Counted from the first letter of the stretch, positions 34,681 through 43,005 are shown. The stretch is DNA of 64,000 bases from Ruegeria lacuscaerulensis ITI-1157 (GCA_000161775.1 GG704596.1:2561017-2625016), one strand, 5' to 3'. The notes: a model not told the origin generated them from the sequence alone. Translations and numbers: made by a program.

Positions 34681-34926
34681 ATGACCAATGAACGCGCCTG
34701 CGCGAACAGCCACGAATTGTTCGAATACATCCAATGCTGCAAAGACATGGCCACAGATATTTCAAGCCTGATCGAGTCTGCGGCAATCCTGGACAATGTC
34801 GGAACGTATGAAGGCGGCGTTACTACGTTGCTAAAGGTGTCCGGTGAATTGGCGATGCGGTTGGAGGAGAAGCTGGACAGCGTGAACCTGCCGAAGATTT
34901 CAGGGCGTAAGACAGAAAGTTATTGA
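34681..34926 (+). CDS. Hypothetical protein at the Cro position
   Basis: 81 aa: MTNERACANSHELFEYIQCC, 'KDMATDISSLIESAAILDNVGTYEGG', 'VSGELAMRLEEKLDSVNLPK'. Mostly helical and acidic; no helix-turn-helix visible and no family recognised. It is the first gene of the rightward transcript from the double operator, with a predicted transcription start near 34651. In phages this spot usually holds cro or an early regulator; a role in the switch is only positional inference. Confidence 0.5.
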   Translation: MTNERACANSHELFEYIQCCKDMATDISSLIESAAILDNVGTYEGGVTTLLKVSGELAMRLEEKLDSVNLPKISGRKTESY

Positions 34927-34976
34927 CGCGGGATAAATGGACGGTATTCTGTGACTAATAATCACAGGATGGCCAA

Positions 34977-35615
34977 ATGACAATCGGACGCGGAGACATA
35001 GAAAAGTACGCAGGGATTAGCGCAAATGTAGCGACTACCTGGATCCGTGATGGCGTCTTGTTGCCTGTCCCGGGTCCGGGCCGAAACAAGAAGTTCGAAG
35101 ATTACGAAGCAATTGTCGCGCGCATTATCTCGGTTCCACATGCCCATCTTCGGCCGGCGAATTCTATTCTGGCTGGGATTGCTGGCTATGTCCGCGAACT
35201 CGTTAGTGTTGGCAACAAATTTGGATGCAAGAGCGCTTTAGCAGGTGAGCGCAAAGCTAAATTGGAGCGCGCAGCGATCATTAAGAATGGCAAGGACACA
35301 AAACTCCATGAAGTTGCCGACAAATGGGCGAATGAACTGGGAGTCTCAGATATTCCGAACCCAACTATGACAATGGACGAGGTGCGCGAACTTGAGAACT
35401 GGGTTGGCCTCCGCAAGTGCATTGAGGGCGGAAAACAAGGTTGGATGACAATCGCAGCAACCAACGACAAAGGTTGGTACGTCGGATTTACCACCAGAAA
35501 ACCGACGCAAGAAGATGACTTAAGCTTTATTACCGTCGTCAAACCATCCTATCCATCAACCGTTTTTTTAGTACTCGACCTGCTCGAGATTTTCTCGGAG
35601 GCAAGCGAGAATTGA
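34977..35615 (+). CDS. MerR-type helix-turn-helix protein of the element
   Basis: 212 aa. Residues 1-50 look like a MerR/AlpA-type winged helix: 'IGRGDIEKYAGISANVATTWIRDGVLLPVPGPGRNKKFEDYEAIVARI', with the 'I-x-x-Y-A-G-I-S-x-x-x-x-x-x-W' recognition part. Residues 50-212 form a second domain that I do not recognise, with LSFITVVKPSYPSTVFLVLDLLEIF at the end. AlpA-like proteins switch on excision in satellites and prophages, and this gene sits two genes upstream of integrase, so a directionality or activator role is plausible. The base composition is AT-rich relative to the chromosome. Its stop overlaps the next start (TTGA). Confidence 0.55.
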   Translation: MTIGRGDIEKYAGISANVATTWIRDGVLLPVPGPGRNKKFEDYEAIVARIISVPHAHLRPANSILAGIAGYVRELVSVGNKFGCKSALAGERKAKLERAAIIKNGKDTKLHEVADKWANELGVSDIPNPTMTMDEVRELENWVGLRKCIEGGKQGWMTIAATNDKGWYVGFTTRKPTQEDDLSFITVVKPSYPSTVFLVLDLLEIFSEASEN

Positions 35616-35773
35616 CCGCCCCAACCCCAATCAAACAAGCTGACCTGACCCGCTACGCCAAGGCCATGAAAAAGGCTGGGGTTGAGCAATGGCAAGTCAT
35701 TGTTGAGCCGGGGCGGCACAAGATCATCGTTGGCAAAACTGAGACTGACAACCCGGAGAGCGATTGGGATTGA
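35612..35773 (+). CDS. 53-aa small ORF preceding integrase
   Basis: From TTG 35612 to TGA 35773; protein LTAPTPIKQADLTRYAKAMK then KAGVEQWQVIVEPGRHKIIVG and NPESDWD. It overlaps the upstream stop (TTGA) and the integrase ATG (TGATG at 35771-35775), so translation is coupled on both sides. The fold would be one helix plus a beta hairpin. Small genes of this type commonly precede integrases in alphaproteobacterial elements; it might be an excisionase-like helper, which is inference. Confidence 0.6.
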   Translation: MTAPTPIKQADLTRYAKAMKKAGVEQWQVIVEPGRHKIIVGKTETDNPESDWD

Positions 35774-36894
35774 TGCGCAAACGCAGCGACAAATATCCGG
35801 GTGCAAAGCCCTACTTTGACCGTCACGGCAACCGCCGTTGGCGGTATCGCTGCAAGGGTTTCTCTGCCGAACTCGGCACCGACTACGGTTCCGACGAATT
35901 CGAGCGGCGCTATCAGGCCGCGCTGAATCACCAAAAGGAAAAGCAGGCCAATGGGGCAGGGCGTTCAGTGCCGGGCACCTTTGACGATCTGGTGGCGCGT
36001 TTCTACCAGTTGAAATTCCCTGAGTTGGAGGAAATCACCAAGCGGGATTACCGAGCGGTTATCGAACCTCTACGCCGTCAGCACGGCCACAAACGGGTTG
36101 CCGGTATGCGGCAGCGTCACGTCCTGGAAATCAAAGCGCAGCTGTCATCGACGCCTGCGCAGGCCAACAAGACGTTGAAACGCCTCAGCCAGTTGATGAA
36201 GCTGGCGGTGCAGTTGGAATGGCGTTCCGACAACCCTGTGTCCGGTGTCGAGTTCTACCAGACCGGCAGCAGCGGTTATCACACCTGGACCGAAGATGAG
36301 ATCGCCCGTTTCTATGCCAAGCATGAGCGTGGATCTTTGGCCTATCTGGCAATGACGTTGATGCTCTACACCGGAGCATCCCGAAAGGATGCGGTTGCTC
36401 TGGGTCGCGGCAATATCCGGGGCGGGCGGCTTATTTATCGCCGAAGCAAGACGCGAAAGAACCCCAATGGGATCGAGGTCAATATCCCGGTGCATCCCAC
36501 CTTGGCTGACGCGCTGGAAACCGTGCCAGAAGGTGCCTTCACCTTCCTTGAGACCAACCGCAAGCAAGCCCGTTCACCCAATGGATTGGGCAACGATATG
36601 CGTGAGTGGTGTGACAAAGCCGGGTTGCCGATGTGTTCATCGCATGGGTTGCGGAAAGCGATTTGCCGTAGAATTGCCGAAGCGGGTGGTACGCCATTCG
36701 AGATTATGTCTGTCAGCGGCCACATTACCTTGGCGATGGCGCAGCACTACTGCGAAGCGTTCGGGCGAAAAAATCTTGCAGATTCCGCCGTCCACCGTCT
36801 GCCTCATGGGCCGAACGGTGAACAAAAGTTGACGAACCTAGACGGCGGGTTCGTCAATCATAGCCGTAACCAACTGAAAGGAAACGGGAAATGA
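35773..36894 (+). CDS. int: Tyrosine-type site-specific integrase
   Basis: 373 aa from ATG 35773 (MRKRSDKYPGAKPYF). N-terminal arm-type part, then a SAM-like core-binding domain (residues about 65-160: 'FDDLVARFYQL...KRDYRAVIEPLRRQ'), then the catalytic domain with R204 (YTGASRKDAVALG), H291 and R294 (SSHGLRKA), H317 (SVSGHITLAM) and nucleophile Y326 (QHYCEAF). All five expected catalytic positions are present, so it should be active. It ends 7 bp before attR within the tRNA gene, the usual arrangement for integrases using tRNA 3' ends. It is the reason the repeats are called att sites. Confidence 0.93.
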   Translation: MRKRSDKYPGAKPYFDRHGNRRWRYRCKGFSAELGTDYGSDEFERRYQAALNHQKEKQANGAGRSVPGTFDDLVARFYQLKFPELEEITKRDYRAVIEPLRRQHGHKRVAGMRQRHVLEIKAQLSSTPAQANKTLKRLSQLMKLAVQLEWRSDNPVSGVEFYQTGSSGYHTWTEDEIARFYAKHERGSLAYLAMTLMLYTGASRKDAVALGRGNIRGGRLIYRRSKTRKNPNGIEVNIPVHPTLADALETVPEGAFTFLETNRKQARSPNGLGNDMREWCDKAGLPMCSSHGLRKAICRRIAEAGGTPFEIMSVSGHITLAMAQHYCEAFGRKNLADSAVHRLPHGPNGEQKLTNLDGGFVNHSRNQLKGNGK

Positions 36895-36901
36895 GTACCT
36901 T

Positions 36902-36917
36902 TGGTAGGCCCGGAGGG
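36902..36917 (+). repeat. attR: 16-bp repeat within the tRNA 3' end
   Basis: TGGTAGGCCCGGAGGG, identical to 26567-26582. On the tRNA strand it reads CCCTCCGGGCCTACCA, i.e. part of the T stem, the 3' acceptor strand, discriminator A and CCA. Confidence 0.9.
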
Positions 36918-36978
36918 ACTCGAACCCCCAACCAAAGCGTTATGAGCGCTCTGCTCTAACCAATTGAGCTACAGGCCC
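36902..36978 (-). tRNA. tRNA with CAT anticodon (Met or Ile2)
   Basis: 77-nt minus-strand cloverleaf including CCA: acceptor GGGCCTG/CGGGCCT, D arm GTAGCTCAATTGGTTAGAGC, anticodon stem AGCG-CTCATAA-CGCT giving CAT, T arm with GGTTCGAGTCC. It lacks the initiator features (three GC pairs in the anticodon stem), so it is elongator Met or the lysidine-modified Ile2; I cannot decide. Its 3' end serves as the attachment site and stays intact after integration. Confidence 0.93.
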
Positions 36979-37084
36979 GCCCAAGCGCTTGGGTATCATG
37001 CCGAGCGGCCGCGTCAAGCCTGACCGTTGCAACGCGGCGCACAATCGACTAACCCGCGCTGAAAGCATTCATGAGGGAACGGCC

Positions 37085-38131
37085 ATGACAGCGGGCAAGA
37101 ACGGCATCACCTATGCAGATGCGGGTGTGGATATTGATGCGGGCAACGCGCTGGTCGACCGGATCAAGCCTGCCGCCAAGCGGACGAACCGCCCCGGCGT
37201 CATGAGCGGCCTTGGCGGGTTCGGCGCCCTGTTCGACCTGAAGGGGGCAGGGTATTCCGACCCGATCCTGGTGGGGGCAACCGATGGCGTGGGCACCAAG
37301 CTGCGGATCGCGATCGACACGGGCGTGGTCGATGGCGTGGGCATCGACCTGGTGGCCATGTGCGTGAACGACCTGATCTGCCAGGGGGCCGAGCCGCTGT
37401 TCTTCCTGGATTACTTCGCCACGGGCAAGCTGGACACCGATACCGCCGCGCGGATCATCGAGGGTATCGCCGAGGGGTGCGTCCGCTCGGGCTGTGCGCT
37501 GATTGGTGGCGAAACCGCCGAAATGCCGGGCATGTACCCCGATGGCGATTTCGACCTGGCCGGGTTTGCCGTCGGCGCGATGGAGCGCGGCAGCGATCTG
37601 CCCGCCGGTGTGCAGGCCGGGGATGTTCTGCTGGGGCTGGCCTCGGACGGGGTGCATTCCAACGGCTATTCGCTGGTGCGCAAGCTGGTTGATATCTCGG
37701 GTCTGGGATGGGATGCGGATTCGCCGTTCTGCGATGGGCCTTTGGGAGAGGCGCTGCTGACGCCCACGCGGCTCTACGTCAAACCCGCCCTGGCCGCGAT
37801 CCGGGCCGGTGGCGTCCATGCGCTGGCGCATATCACCGGTGGCGGGCTGACCGAGAACCTGCCGCGCGTGCTGCCCGACGATCTGGGGGCGCAAATCGAC
37901 CTGAACGCCTGGGATCTGCCGCCGGTGTTCCGCTGGATGGCGGAAACCGGGGGCATTGCCGAGGCGGAAATGCTCAAGACCTTCAACTGCGGGATCGGCA
38001 TGATCGTCGTCTGTGCCGCCGACCGCGCCGATGATCTGACCGCCTTGCTGTCGGATGCCGGCGAGACCGTCGCGCGCATTGGTGCGGTCACCGAAGGCGC
38101 GGGCGTCAGTTACGCAGGCAAGCTGCTGTGA
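37085..38131 (+). CDS. purM: Phosphoribosylformylglycinamidine cyclo-ligase (AIR synthase)
   Basis: 348 aa. It closes the imidazole ring in purine synthesis (FGAM + ATP to AIR). Motifs: [23 protein letters not shown] at the N terminus, [24 protein letters not shown] (about 66-80), [30 protein letters not shown] (about 91-120), [17 protein letters not shown] and [11 protein letters not shown]. Start ATG 37085 has GAGG about 9 nt upstream. It overlaps purN by GTGA (38128-38131). Core gene immediately outside the integrated element. Confidence 0.96.
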   Translation: MTAGKNGITYADAGVDIDAGNALVDRIKPAAKRTNRPGVMSGLGGFGALFDLKGAGYSDPILVGATDGVGTKLRIAIDTGVVDGVGIDLVAMCVNDLICQGAEPLFFLDYFATGKLDTDTAARIIEGIAEGCVRSGCALIGGETAEMPGMYPDGDFDLAGFAVGAMERGSDLPAGVQAGDVLLGLASDGVHSNGYSLVRKLVDISGLGWDADSPFCDGPLGEALLTPTRLYVKPALAAIRAGGVHALAHITGGGLTENLPRVLPDDLGAQIDLNAWDLPPVFRWMAETGGIAEAEMLKTFNCGIGMIVVCAADRADDLTALLSDAGETVARIGAVTEGAGVSYAGKLL

Positions 38132-38731
38132 GCCACAAGCGCGTCGCCATCCTGATTTCCGGGGGCGGGTCGAACATGGTGTCGCTGGTCGACAGCATGA
38201 CCGGCGACCACCCGGCGCGGCCTTGTCTGGTTTTGTCGAACAATGCAGATGCTGGCGGACTGGCCAAGGCTGCGGATCGCGGAATTGCCACCGCCGTGGT
38301 CGATCACCGGCCGTTCGGCAATGACCGCGCCGCGTTTGAGGCCGAGCTGTGCAAGCCGCTGCTCGAGGCCAAGCCCGACATCATCTGCCTGGCCGGGTTC
38401 ATGCGCGTGCTGACGGGCGATTTCGTGTCCCGCTTTCAGGGGCGGATGCTGAATATCCACCCCTCGCTGCTGCCCAAGTACAAGGGGTTGAACACCCACG
38501 CCCGGGCCATCGCTGCCGGAGACGCCGAGCACGGCTGCACCGTGCACGAGGTCACCGCCGCGCTGGATGACGGCCCGATCCTGGGTCAGGCCCGTGTCCG
38601 GATCGCGCCGGACGACACGCCCGAATCCCTGGCGCGGAAGGTTCTGGAGTGGGAACACAAACTGTACCCGGCGGTTCTGGAGCGGTTTGCGCGTGGCGAC
38701 AAGGCACCGGTCATATTGCCTTGATATCTCG
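38128..38731 (+). CDS. purN: Phosphoribosylglycinamide formyltransferase
   Basis: 198 aa, GTG start at 38128 overlapping the purM stop (GTGA); the coding region ends at 38724 with its TGA. It transfers a formyl group from 10-formyl-THF to GAR in purine synthesis. Motifs: [11 protein letters not shown] (residues 7-17), 'DHRPF', [37 protein letters not shown] (about 88-124) with the catalytic N-I-H-P, and E-H-G-C-T-V-H-E-V carrying the second catalytic histidine, then D-D-G-P-I-L-G-Q. Length is normal. The pair purM-purN is a common operon. Confidence 0.94.
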
Positions 38732-38837
38732 CCAGAGATTTACATGCGCCGACAAATCGGCCTATGGTCAGGCCCAGTGCTCGGGCGGGGACAGACCAAC
38801 GGGCCATGACCAACGCAAGAGCAAGAACAAGACGCGC

Positions 38838-39995
38838 ATGAAGACCCTGAAAACCACTCAAGAGCTGGCCGACTTCTGCAGGCTTGCCGCCAACTTTCCC
38901 TATGTCACCGTCGATACCGAGTTCCTCCGCGAACGCACCTACTATTCGAAACTGTGCCTGATACAGATGGCCGTCCCGTCCGAGGACGAAGACAGCGCGG
39001 TTCTGGTCGATCCTCTGGCCGATGGCCTCTCGCTTGATCCGCTGTACGAGCTGTTTCAGAACGAAGACGTCGTCAAGGTATTCCATGCCGCGCGGCAGGA
39101 TCTTGAGATCTTCTGGGTCGAGGCGGGTATTTTTCCCAAGCCGCTGTTCGACACCCAGGTCGCCGCCATGGTTTGCGGTTTTGGCGAGCAGGTGGGGTAC
39201 GAAACCCTTGTGAGAAAGATCTGTAAACAGGGTCTGGACAAGACCTCGCGGTTCACCGACTGGTCGCGCCGCCCGCTGAGCGATGCGCAAAAGACTTATG
39301 CGCTGGCCGACGTGACGCATCTGCGGCAGATCTACGAATATCTGGCGGCCGAGCTGGAAAAGACCGGCCGCAGCCGCTGGGTTGCTGAGGAACTGCGGGT
39401 TCTGACCAATCCCGAGACATATGACATCCGCCCCGAAGAGGCCTGGCGCCGGGTCAAGACCCGCACGAACTCGGGCAAGTTTCTGGCCGTGGTGCGCGAA
39501 CTGGCCAAATTTCGCGAAGGTTACGCACAGGAAAACAACATTCCTCGTAACCGGGTGTTCAAGGATGATGCGCTGATCGAGCTGGCCTCGACCAAGCCAC
39601 GCACCCATGCGGATCTGGGCGGGTCGCGTCTGTTGTTGCGAGAGGCTCGAAAAGGCCCGATTGCCGATGGCATCCTGGAAGCGGTCAAGAGGGGGGTCAA
39701 CTGCCCACCCGACGAGCTTCCGAAGGTTGACAACAGCCGCGACAAGCTGAAAGTCAATCCGGCTCTGGCGGACTTGCTGCGTGTGCTTCTTAAATCCAAG
39801 ACCGAAAGTGCCGGGGTTGCGGCCAAGTTGATTGCAAGCAGCGCCGAGCTGGACAGGATCGCCGCCGGAGAGCGGGACGTTCCGGCGATGTCCGGCTGGC
39901 GCTATGAGGTGTTTGGAGAAGATGCGCTCAAGCTGTGCGAGGGAAAGATCGCGCTGGCTGCCAAGGGCGACATGGTCAAGGTCGTATCGCTTTAG
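38838..39995 (+). CDS. rnd: Ribonuclease D
   Basis: 385 aa from ATG 38838 (MKTLKTTQELADF). 3'-5' exoribonuclease of tRNA and other stable-RNA maturation. DEDDy exonuclease motifs: VTVDTEFLRERTYYSKLCLIQ (Exo I, D and E), VFHAARQDLEIF (Exo II, D) and TYALADVTHLRQIYEYL (Exo III, D and Y). One or two HRDC domains follow (about residues 200-380: 'RTNSGKFLAVVRELAKFREGYAQENNIPRNRVFKDDALIELA'). The start is supported by family length; upstream in-frame codons lie in the purN tail region. Confidence 0.93.
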   Translation: MKTLKTTQELADFCRLAANFPYVTVDTEFLRERTYYSKLCLIQMAVPSEDEDSAVLVDPLADGLSLDPLYELFQNEDVVKVFHAARQDLEIFWVEAGIFPKPLFDTQVAAMVCGFGEQVGYETLVRKICKQGLDKTSRFTDWSRRPLSDAQKTYALADVTHLRQIYEYLAAELEKTGRSRWVAEELRVLTNPETYDIRPEEAWRRVKTRTNSGKFLAVVRELAKFREGYAQENNIPRNRVFKDDALIELASTKPRTHADLGGSRLLLREARKGPIADGILEAVKRGVNCPPDELPKVDNSRDKLKVNPALADLLRVLLKSKTESAGVAAKLIASSAELDRIAAGERDVPAMSGWRYEVFGEDALKLCEGKIALAAKGDMVKVVSL

Positions 39996-39998
39996 GCG

Positions 39999-40523
39999 TC
40001 AACGTCTGCGCGTTTCCAATGCGTTTTGCTGGCCTTTGACGCGGATCAACCGCACACCTTCCAGGTCTTGGCTGCTGACGTCGATGGCGTCGGTTACTTC
40101 TCGGGTCCGTTCGGGGCCTTGCGCCGTGGCATAGTCCGGATATTTCACGCGAAATTCAAATTCCAGAATACCGTTCTTTCGGTTCTCCTCGGACGAGACC
40201 GGGAGCAACTGCGCATCGTAAACGCCCTGCCGGAAACCCGTTCCAGTCGCCAGGACAATTGCGCCTGATGGCCTGGGATCGACCCGCAGGGCCGTGACCG
40301 TGGCGATTGGGACCGAGGTATCAACCTGTTCAGGGCGCGCGAGCAACCCGCGTCCCGAACCCTGGTCGGGAATCAATGCGTTGGCTTCATCCACGGGTTC
40401 CGCGACCGGTTCCGGAGCGCCGGGGCCAAACCAGTTCGACGGGTTGACCCGCGAGTCGCGCCAGCTGCTGCACCCCGAAAGGGTCAGAGTGGCAATCAGA
40501 AAAACAGACAGAGTTTTTTGCAT
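39999..40523 (-). CDS. Putative outer-membrane or periplasmic lipoprotein
   Basis: 174 aa from ATG 40523. Type II signal peptide: MQKTLSVFLIATLTLSGCSSW, with lipobox L-T-L-S-G-C and lipid-bearing Cys at residue 18. Then a proline-rich linker (PSNWFGPGAPEPVAEPVDE) and a small beta-rich domain with VDPRPSGAIVLATGTG, 'NGILEFEFRVKYPD' and 'AIDVSSQDLEGVRLIRVKG'. S-S-W after Cys argues against inner-membrane retention. I do not know the family; similar short lipoproteins are conserved in Roseobacters next to rnd. Convergent with rnd, 3 bp between the stops. Confidence 0.75.
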   Translation of the reverse strand: MQKTLSVFLIATLTLSGCSSWRDSRVNPSNWFGPGAPEPVAEPVDEANALIPDQGSGRGLLARPEQVDTSVPIATVTALRVDPRPSGAIVLATGTGFRQGVYDAQLLPVSSEENRKNGILEFEFRVKYPDYATAQGPERTREVTDAIDVSSQDLEGVRLIRVKGQQNALETRRR

Positions 40524-40661
40524 GGACCCAACGCTTTGCACAGTATTCCCTGCAAGGGGTTAGCCGAAATTCCGCCATTTGAAAAGGCATGCAAGGGGGT
40601 GGACAGAACCTGCTTGGCGACTTAGGTCAGCGGTGACACGGAAACCGAAGGATTTGCGCCC

Positions 40662-41072
40662 ATGGCAACCCCCGCGTTCGAGGACATCGTCGAGGATTTC
40701 GAATTCCTGGAGGATTGGGAAGACCGCTATCGCCATGTCATCGAATTGGGCAAGGCCATGCCTCCCTTGGATGATGCACTGAAGGTCCCGGCCACCAAGG
40801 TGGATGGCTGCGCCAGCCAGGTATGGCTGCATCCGATTGTCGAGAATGGGGTTTTCCGGTTCGACGGTGACAGCGACGCCTTGATCGTGCGTGGTCTGAT
40901 CTCGGTGCTGCGGGCTCTGTACAACGGGCTGCCGGTGTCCGAGGTGCCCAAGGTCGATGCAGGGGCCGAACTGGCGCGGCTGGGGTTGAACGAGCATCTG
41001 TCTTCGCAACGATCCAACGGCTTGCGTGCGATGGTTCAGCGGATCCGAGACGTGGCGCTTGAACACGCCTGA
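40662..41072 (+). CDS. sufE: SufE-family sulfur acceptor
   Basis: 136 aa. It accepts the persulfide sulfur from a SufS-type cysteine desulfurase and passes it to Fe-S cluster assembly. Signature: VEDFEFLEDWEDRYRHVIELGKAMPPL (residues 10-36), then K-V-D-G-C-A-S-Q-V-W-L with the active-site C50, and the C-terminal helices 'LGLNEHLSSQRSNGLRAMVQRI'. Full length. A stand-alone gene: no suf operon around it. It is divergent from the lipoprotein gene. Confidence 0.92.
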   Translation: MATPAFEDIVEDFEFLEDWEDRYRHVIELGKAMPPLDDALKVPATKVDGCASQVWLHPIVENGVFRFDGDSDALIVRGLISVLRALYNGLPVSEVPKVDAGAELARLGLNEHLSSQRSNGLRAMVQRIRDVALEHA

Positions 41073-41083
41073 CCGGGGTCGAG

Positions 41084-41752
41084 TCACGTGCCGGGCGCGC
41101 GGGACGCCCAATCCGAAAGGGTTGTTTCCAGGTCACCGTATCCGGTGAAACGGCGCTCGAACGTCAACCCCAGGCGTTCGGCGCATTCCTTGGCCTTGCG
41201 GGTCAGCGCCGGGTCATCCGTTTGGGCTTGGTAGACGAGCTTGGTGTAGTTGCCGAAGTACATGTCGCGCAACTGCGGGTGTCGATCCAGCCCCAAAGGC
41301 TTCCAAACGAAGGCATCGAACTGACGCACCAGAAAGTCAGTCAGATAGAATGCGGTCGTTTCCTCGTCATCGTGTCCGGCAAAGCGGTCGTTCCCTTCAA
41401 AAAATGAATAGCAATGCGGTCCGCGAACCATTTCGACGCCAAGCCGGTCACAGGCCTGTGCCAACCGGCCGCCCGTGCCACAATCGGCGTAAACCACGTA
41501 GATCTGCTCATAGTCTTTTTGGTGTTTTGCCACCGCGTATTCCACCGCCTCGGTGATGCGGTCGGGATGGACGTGCAGGATCGCAGGCAGGCAGGTCAAC
41601 GCGATGTGATCCCACTTGTTCCTCTCCTTGAGGTCGAGGATTTCTCGCGCCAGGGCCCCGCAGGCTATCAACAGAATACGCTGCCTTGCGTCCAGATCCT
41701 CGAACCCGCGTTCCGTCAGGCTGTCATCGTCTGGAATGCTGTCGCCGTGCAT
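41084..41752 (-). CDS. DUF1638 domain protein
   Basis: 222 aa. Typical DUF1638 strings: RILLIACGALAREILDL (about 24-40), LTCLPAILHVHPDRI (about 52-66), IYVVYADCGTGGRL, 'CYSFFEGNDRF', FYLTDFLVRQFDAFVWKPLGLDRHP and 'YFGNYTKLVYQAQTDDPAL'. The function is not established; the family co-occurs with corrinoid proteins and methyltransferases of methylated amine or betaine metabolism. Here a corrinoid protein lies 1.3 kb upstream on the same strand, with the Hint-domain gene between. Conserved Cys and His residues suggest a metal or cofactor role, which is inference. Confidence 0.8.
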   Translation of the reverse strand: MHGDSIPDDDSLTERGFEDLDARQRILLIACGALAREILDLKERNKWDHIALTCLPAILHVHPDRITEAVEYAVAKHQKDYEQIYVVYADCGTGGRLAQACDRLGVEMVRGPHCYSFFEGNDRFAGHDDEETTAFYLTDFLVRQFDAFVWKPLGLDRHPQLRDMYFGNYTKLVYQAQTDDPALTRKAKECAERLGLTFERRFTGYGDLETTLSDWASRAPGT

Positions 41753-41826
41753 CTGGATTCTCCTATTGCCTAGGCAACAAGAGCCTGATTGCTGGATCGA
41801 TTCAAGTGCAGTACCGACCGGTTCGC

Positions 41827-42861
41827 TCAGGCGACCGACGCCAGAACCTCGTGGGCGCGCAGGGATGGGCGCGCGGTCGGGCCATATGCTTCCAACCCGT
41901 TCCGGGCCAGTTCGGGGAACAGGCTCAGAACCTCATTCCTGACGGCCTGATCCAGACTGCTCCATCCCATGGCGCCTGGGTGAAAGCTTTCGCTGATGCA
42001 CCCCTCGGACCAGACAAGTTCGTGGCGGTCGAACAGCAAATGCAAATAGGTGACATGGCCGCCGGGGCGCAGCACGATCGAGTGGCCGTTTATCAGGTGT
42101 TTCGCCGGTGCCAGTGCTTCGGGGTGGCCGGTGTTCAGCTCCACTCGCCAGTCGCGCACTAACATGCGGTGCTGCTGCGAAACCAGAAGGTCACGGTCAT
42201 TGCCGATTGCCCCGCGCCGAAACAGGACCGGAGCGAAAGCGCCTTGCGCGCGTACCGTGCGACGCCCGATCCAGCGCAGCGGCTGCAAGCCGTGATCGAC
42301 CGTAGCCACCATGTCGCCGGGTTTCAGAGTTTCGACCAGGCGATCACCGCTTTCGGTACGGATTCGGGTGCCCTGCGTGAAACAGGTGACCAGATCCCAG
42401 GTTTGACGATCCGCGGTCAGGCCGAGATAGTCTCGCCCCGCCAGACTGTCCAGCCGGATGGACTGGATCGGCCCAGCCGACAGGGCCGTCTGATCGGGGT
42501 TTGGAGAGAACTCGGGCACAAGATAGGTGTTGCCGTTGATATCCTGTGCGACGACTGCGGTGATATTGGCCGTGGTCCCGTCGATATAAGTGATCGTCGC
42601 GTTGTAGATCGCGGTGCCATCGAAAGTCTGGGGCGGGCCGCCGTCGATCGAGAATTGATCGCCGTTGGCGTTGTTCATCTCGTACACCCGGCCGGGGTTG
42701 CCAACGGGGCTCCAGGTGACGGCGTTGTTGAGAAGGGCATTGCCCGGCCCGCCGAATTGAGACCCAACAAGCGCCTGAGCGTTTTCGGCGCGGTTGTTTC
42801 CTTCGAAGGTGTCGATGTCGGCAAGATTGCCGAGAAAGATGGCTGTGAACGTCGTTGGCAC
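41827..42861 (-). CDS. Hint-domain (Hint_2) protein
   Basis: 344 aa. The first about 150 residues are a secreted-type low-charge region rich in N, G and T ('FEGNNRAENAQALVGSQFGGPGNALLNN'). The Hint_2 domain follows from C160: CFTQGTRIRTESGDRLVETLKPGDMVATVDHGLQPLRWIGRR, then 'LLVSQQHRMLV'. Such domains are intein-like and common in Roseobacter exoproteins, where they may cleave or ligate the chain. No signal peptide, so export would be by type I secretion or the like. The gene splits the DUF1638/corrinoid pair. Confidence 0.82.
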   Translation of the reverse strand: MPTTFTAIFLGNLADIDTFEGNNRAENAQALVGSQFGGPGNALLNNAVTWSPVGNPGRVYEMNNANGDQFSIDGGPPQTFDGTAIYNATITYIDGTTANITAVVAQDINGNTYLVPEFSPNPDQTALSAGPIQSIRLDSLAGRDYLGLTADRQTWDLVTCFTQGTRIRTESGDRLVETLKPGDMVATVDHGLQPLRWIGRRTVRAQGAFAPVLFRRGAIGNDRDLLVSQQHRMLVRDWRVELNTGHPEALAPAKHLINGHSIVLRPGGHVTYLHLLFDRHELVWSEGCISESFHPGAMGWSSLDQAVRNEVLSLFPELARNGLEAYGPTARPSLRAHEVLASVA

Positions 42862-42954
42862 AGGAACCTCGTATGCTCGTCAACACAGCTCTACTAGCCA
42901 AAGATTTCCCGAGTGTTAAGTCGGAAAAAAACACTCAACCTGTGGCCAAAAAAG

Positions 42955-42986
42955 AAAAAAACCGCCCCCAGAGAGGCGGTTTTTTT
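42955..42986. terminator. Intrinsic terminator after the corrinoid protein gene
   Basis: A7-CCGCC (42955-42966), 8-nt loop CCCAGAGA, GGCGG-T7 (42975-42986): a perfect 12-bp stem with A and T tracts on both sides. It ends the minus-strand corrinoid gene (stop at 43006) and insulates the Hint gene. Confidence 0.88.
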
Positions 42987-43005
42987 AACGGGTCGGGCTT
43001 TGGAT

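Larger units (their letters stand above)
26567..36917. mobile_element. Integrated phage-like element with head/packaging genes and no tail module
   Basis: Bounded by perfect 16-bp repeats (26567-26582 and 36902-36917) made of the tRNA(CAT) 3' end; unit length 10,335 bp. The integrase gene is next to the tRNA, as expected. Contents in order: two small ORFs, a hairpin-rich 510-bp stretch, terminase large subunit, HNH nuclease, major capsid, prohead protease, connector candidate, portal, a gutted tape-measure gene, then a divergent regulatory switch, two accessory ORFs, a 53-aa ORF and integrase. The structural genes overlap start to stop (TAATG, TGATG), so the module looks maintained. No replication, lysis or tail gene is seen. 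The regulatory part (34.0-35.7 kb) is visibly AT-richer than the chromosome. Alternatives: a decaying prophage or a capsid-encoding satellite. Confidence 0.9.

Noticed and set aside
36981-36992. Perfect palindrome CCAAGCGCTTGG next to the tRNA(CAT) 5' end
   Set aside because: Short, on the chromosomal side of the tRNA, and no promoter or operator context that I could support.
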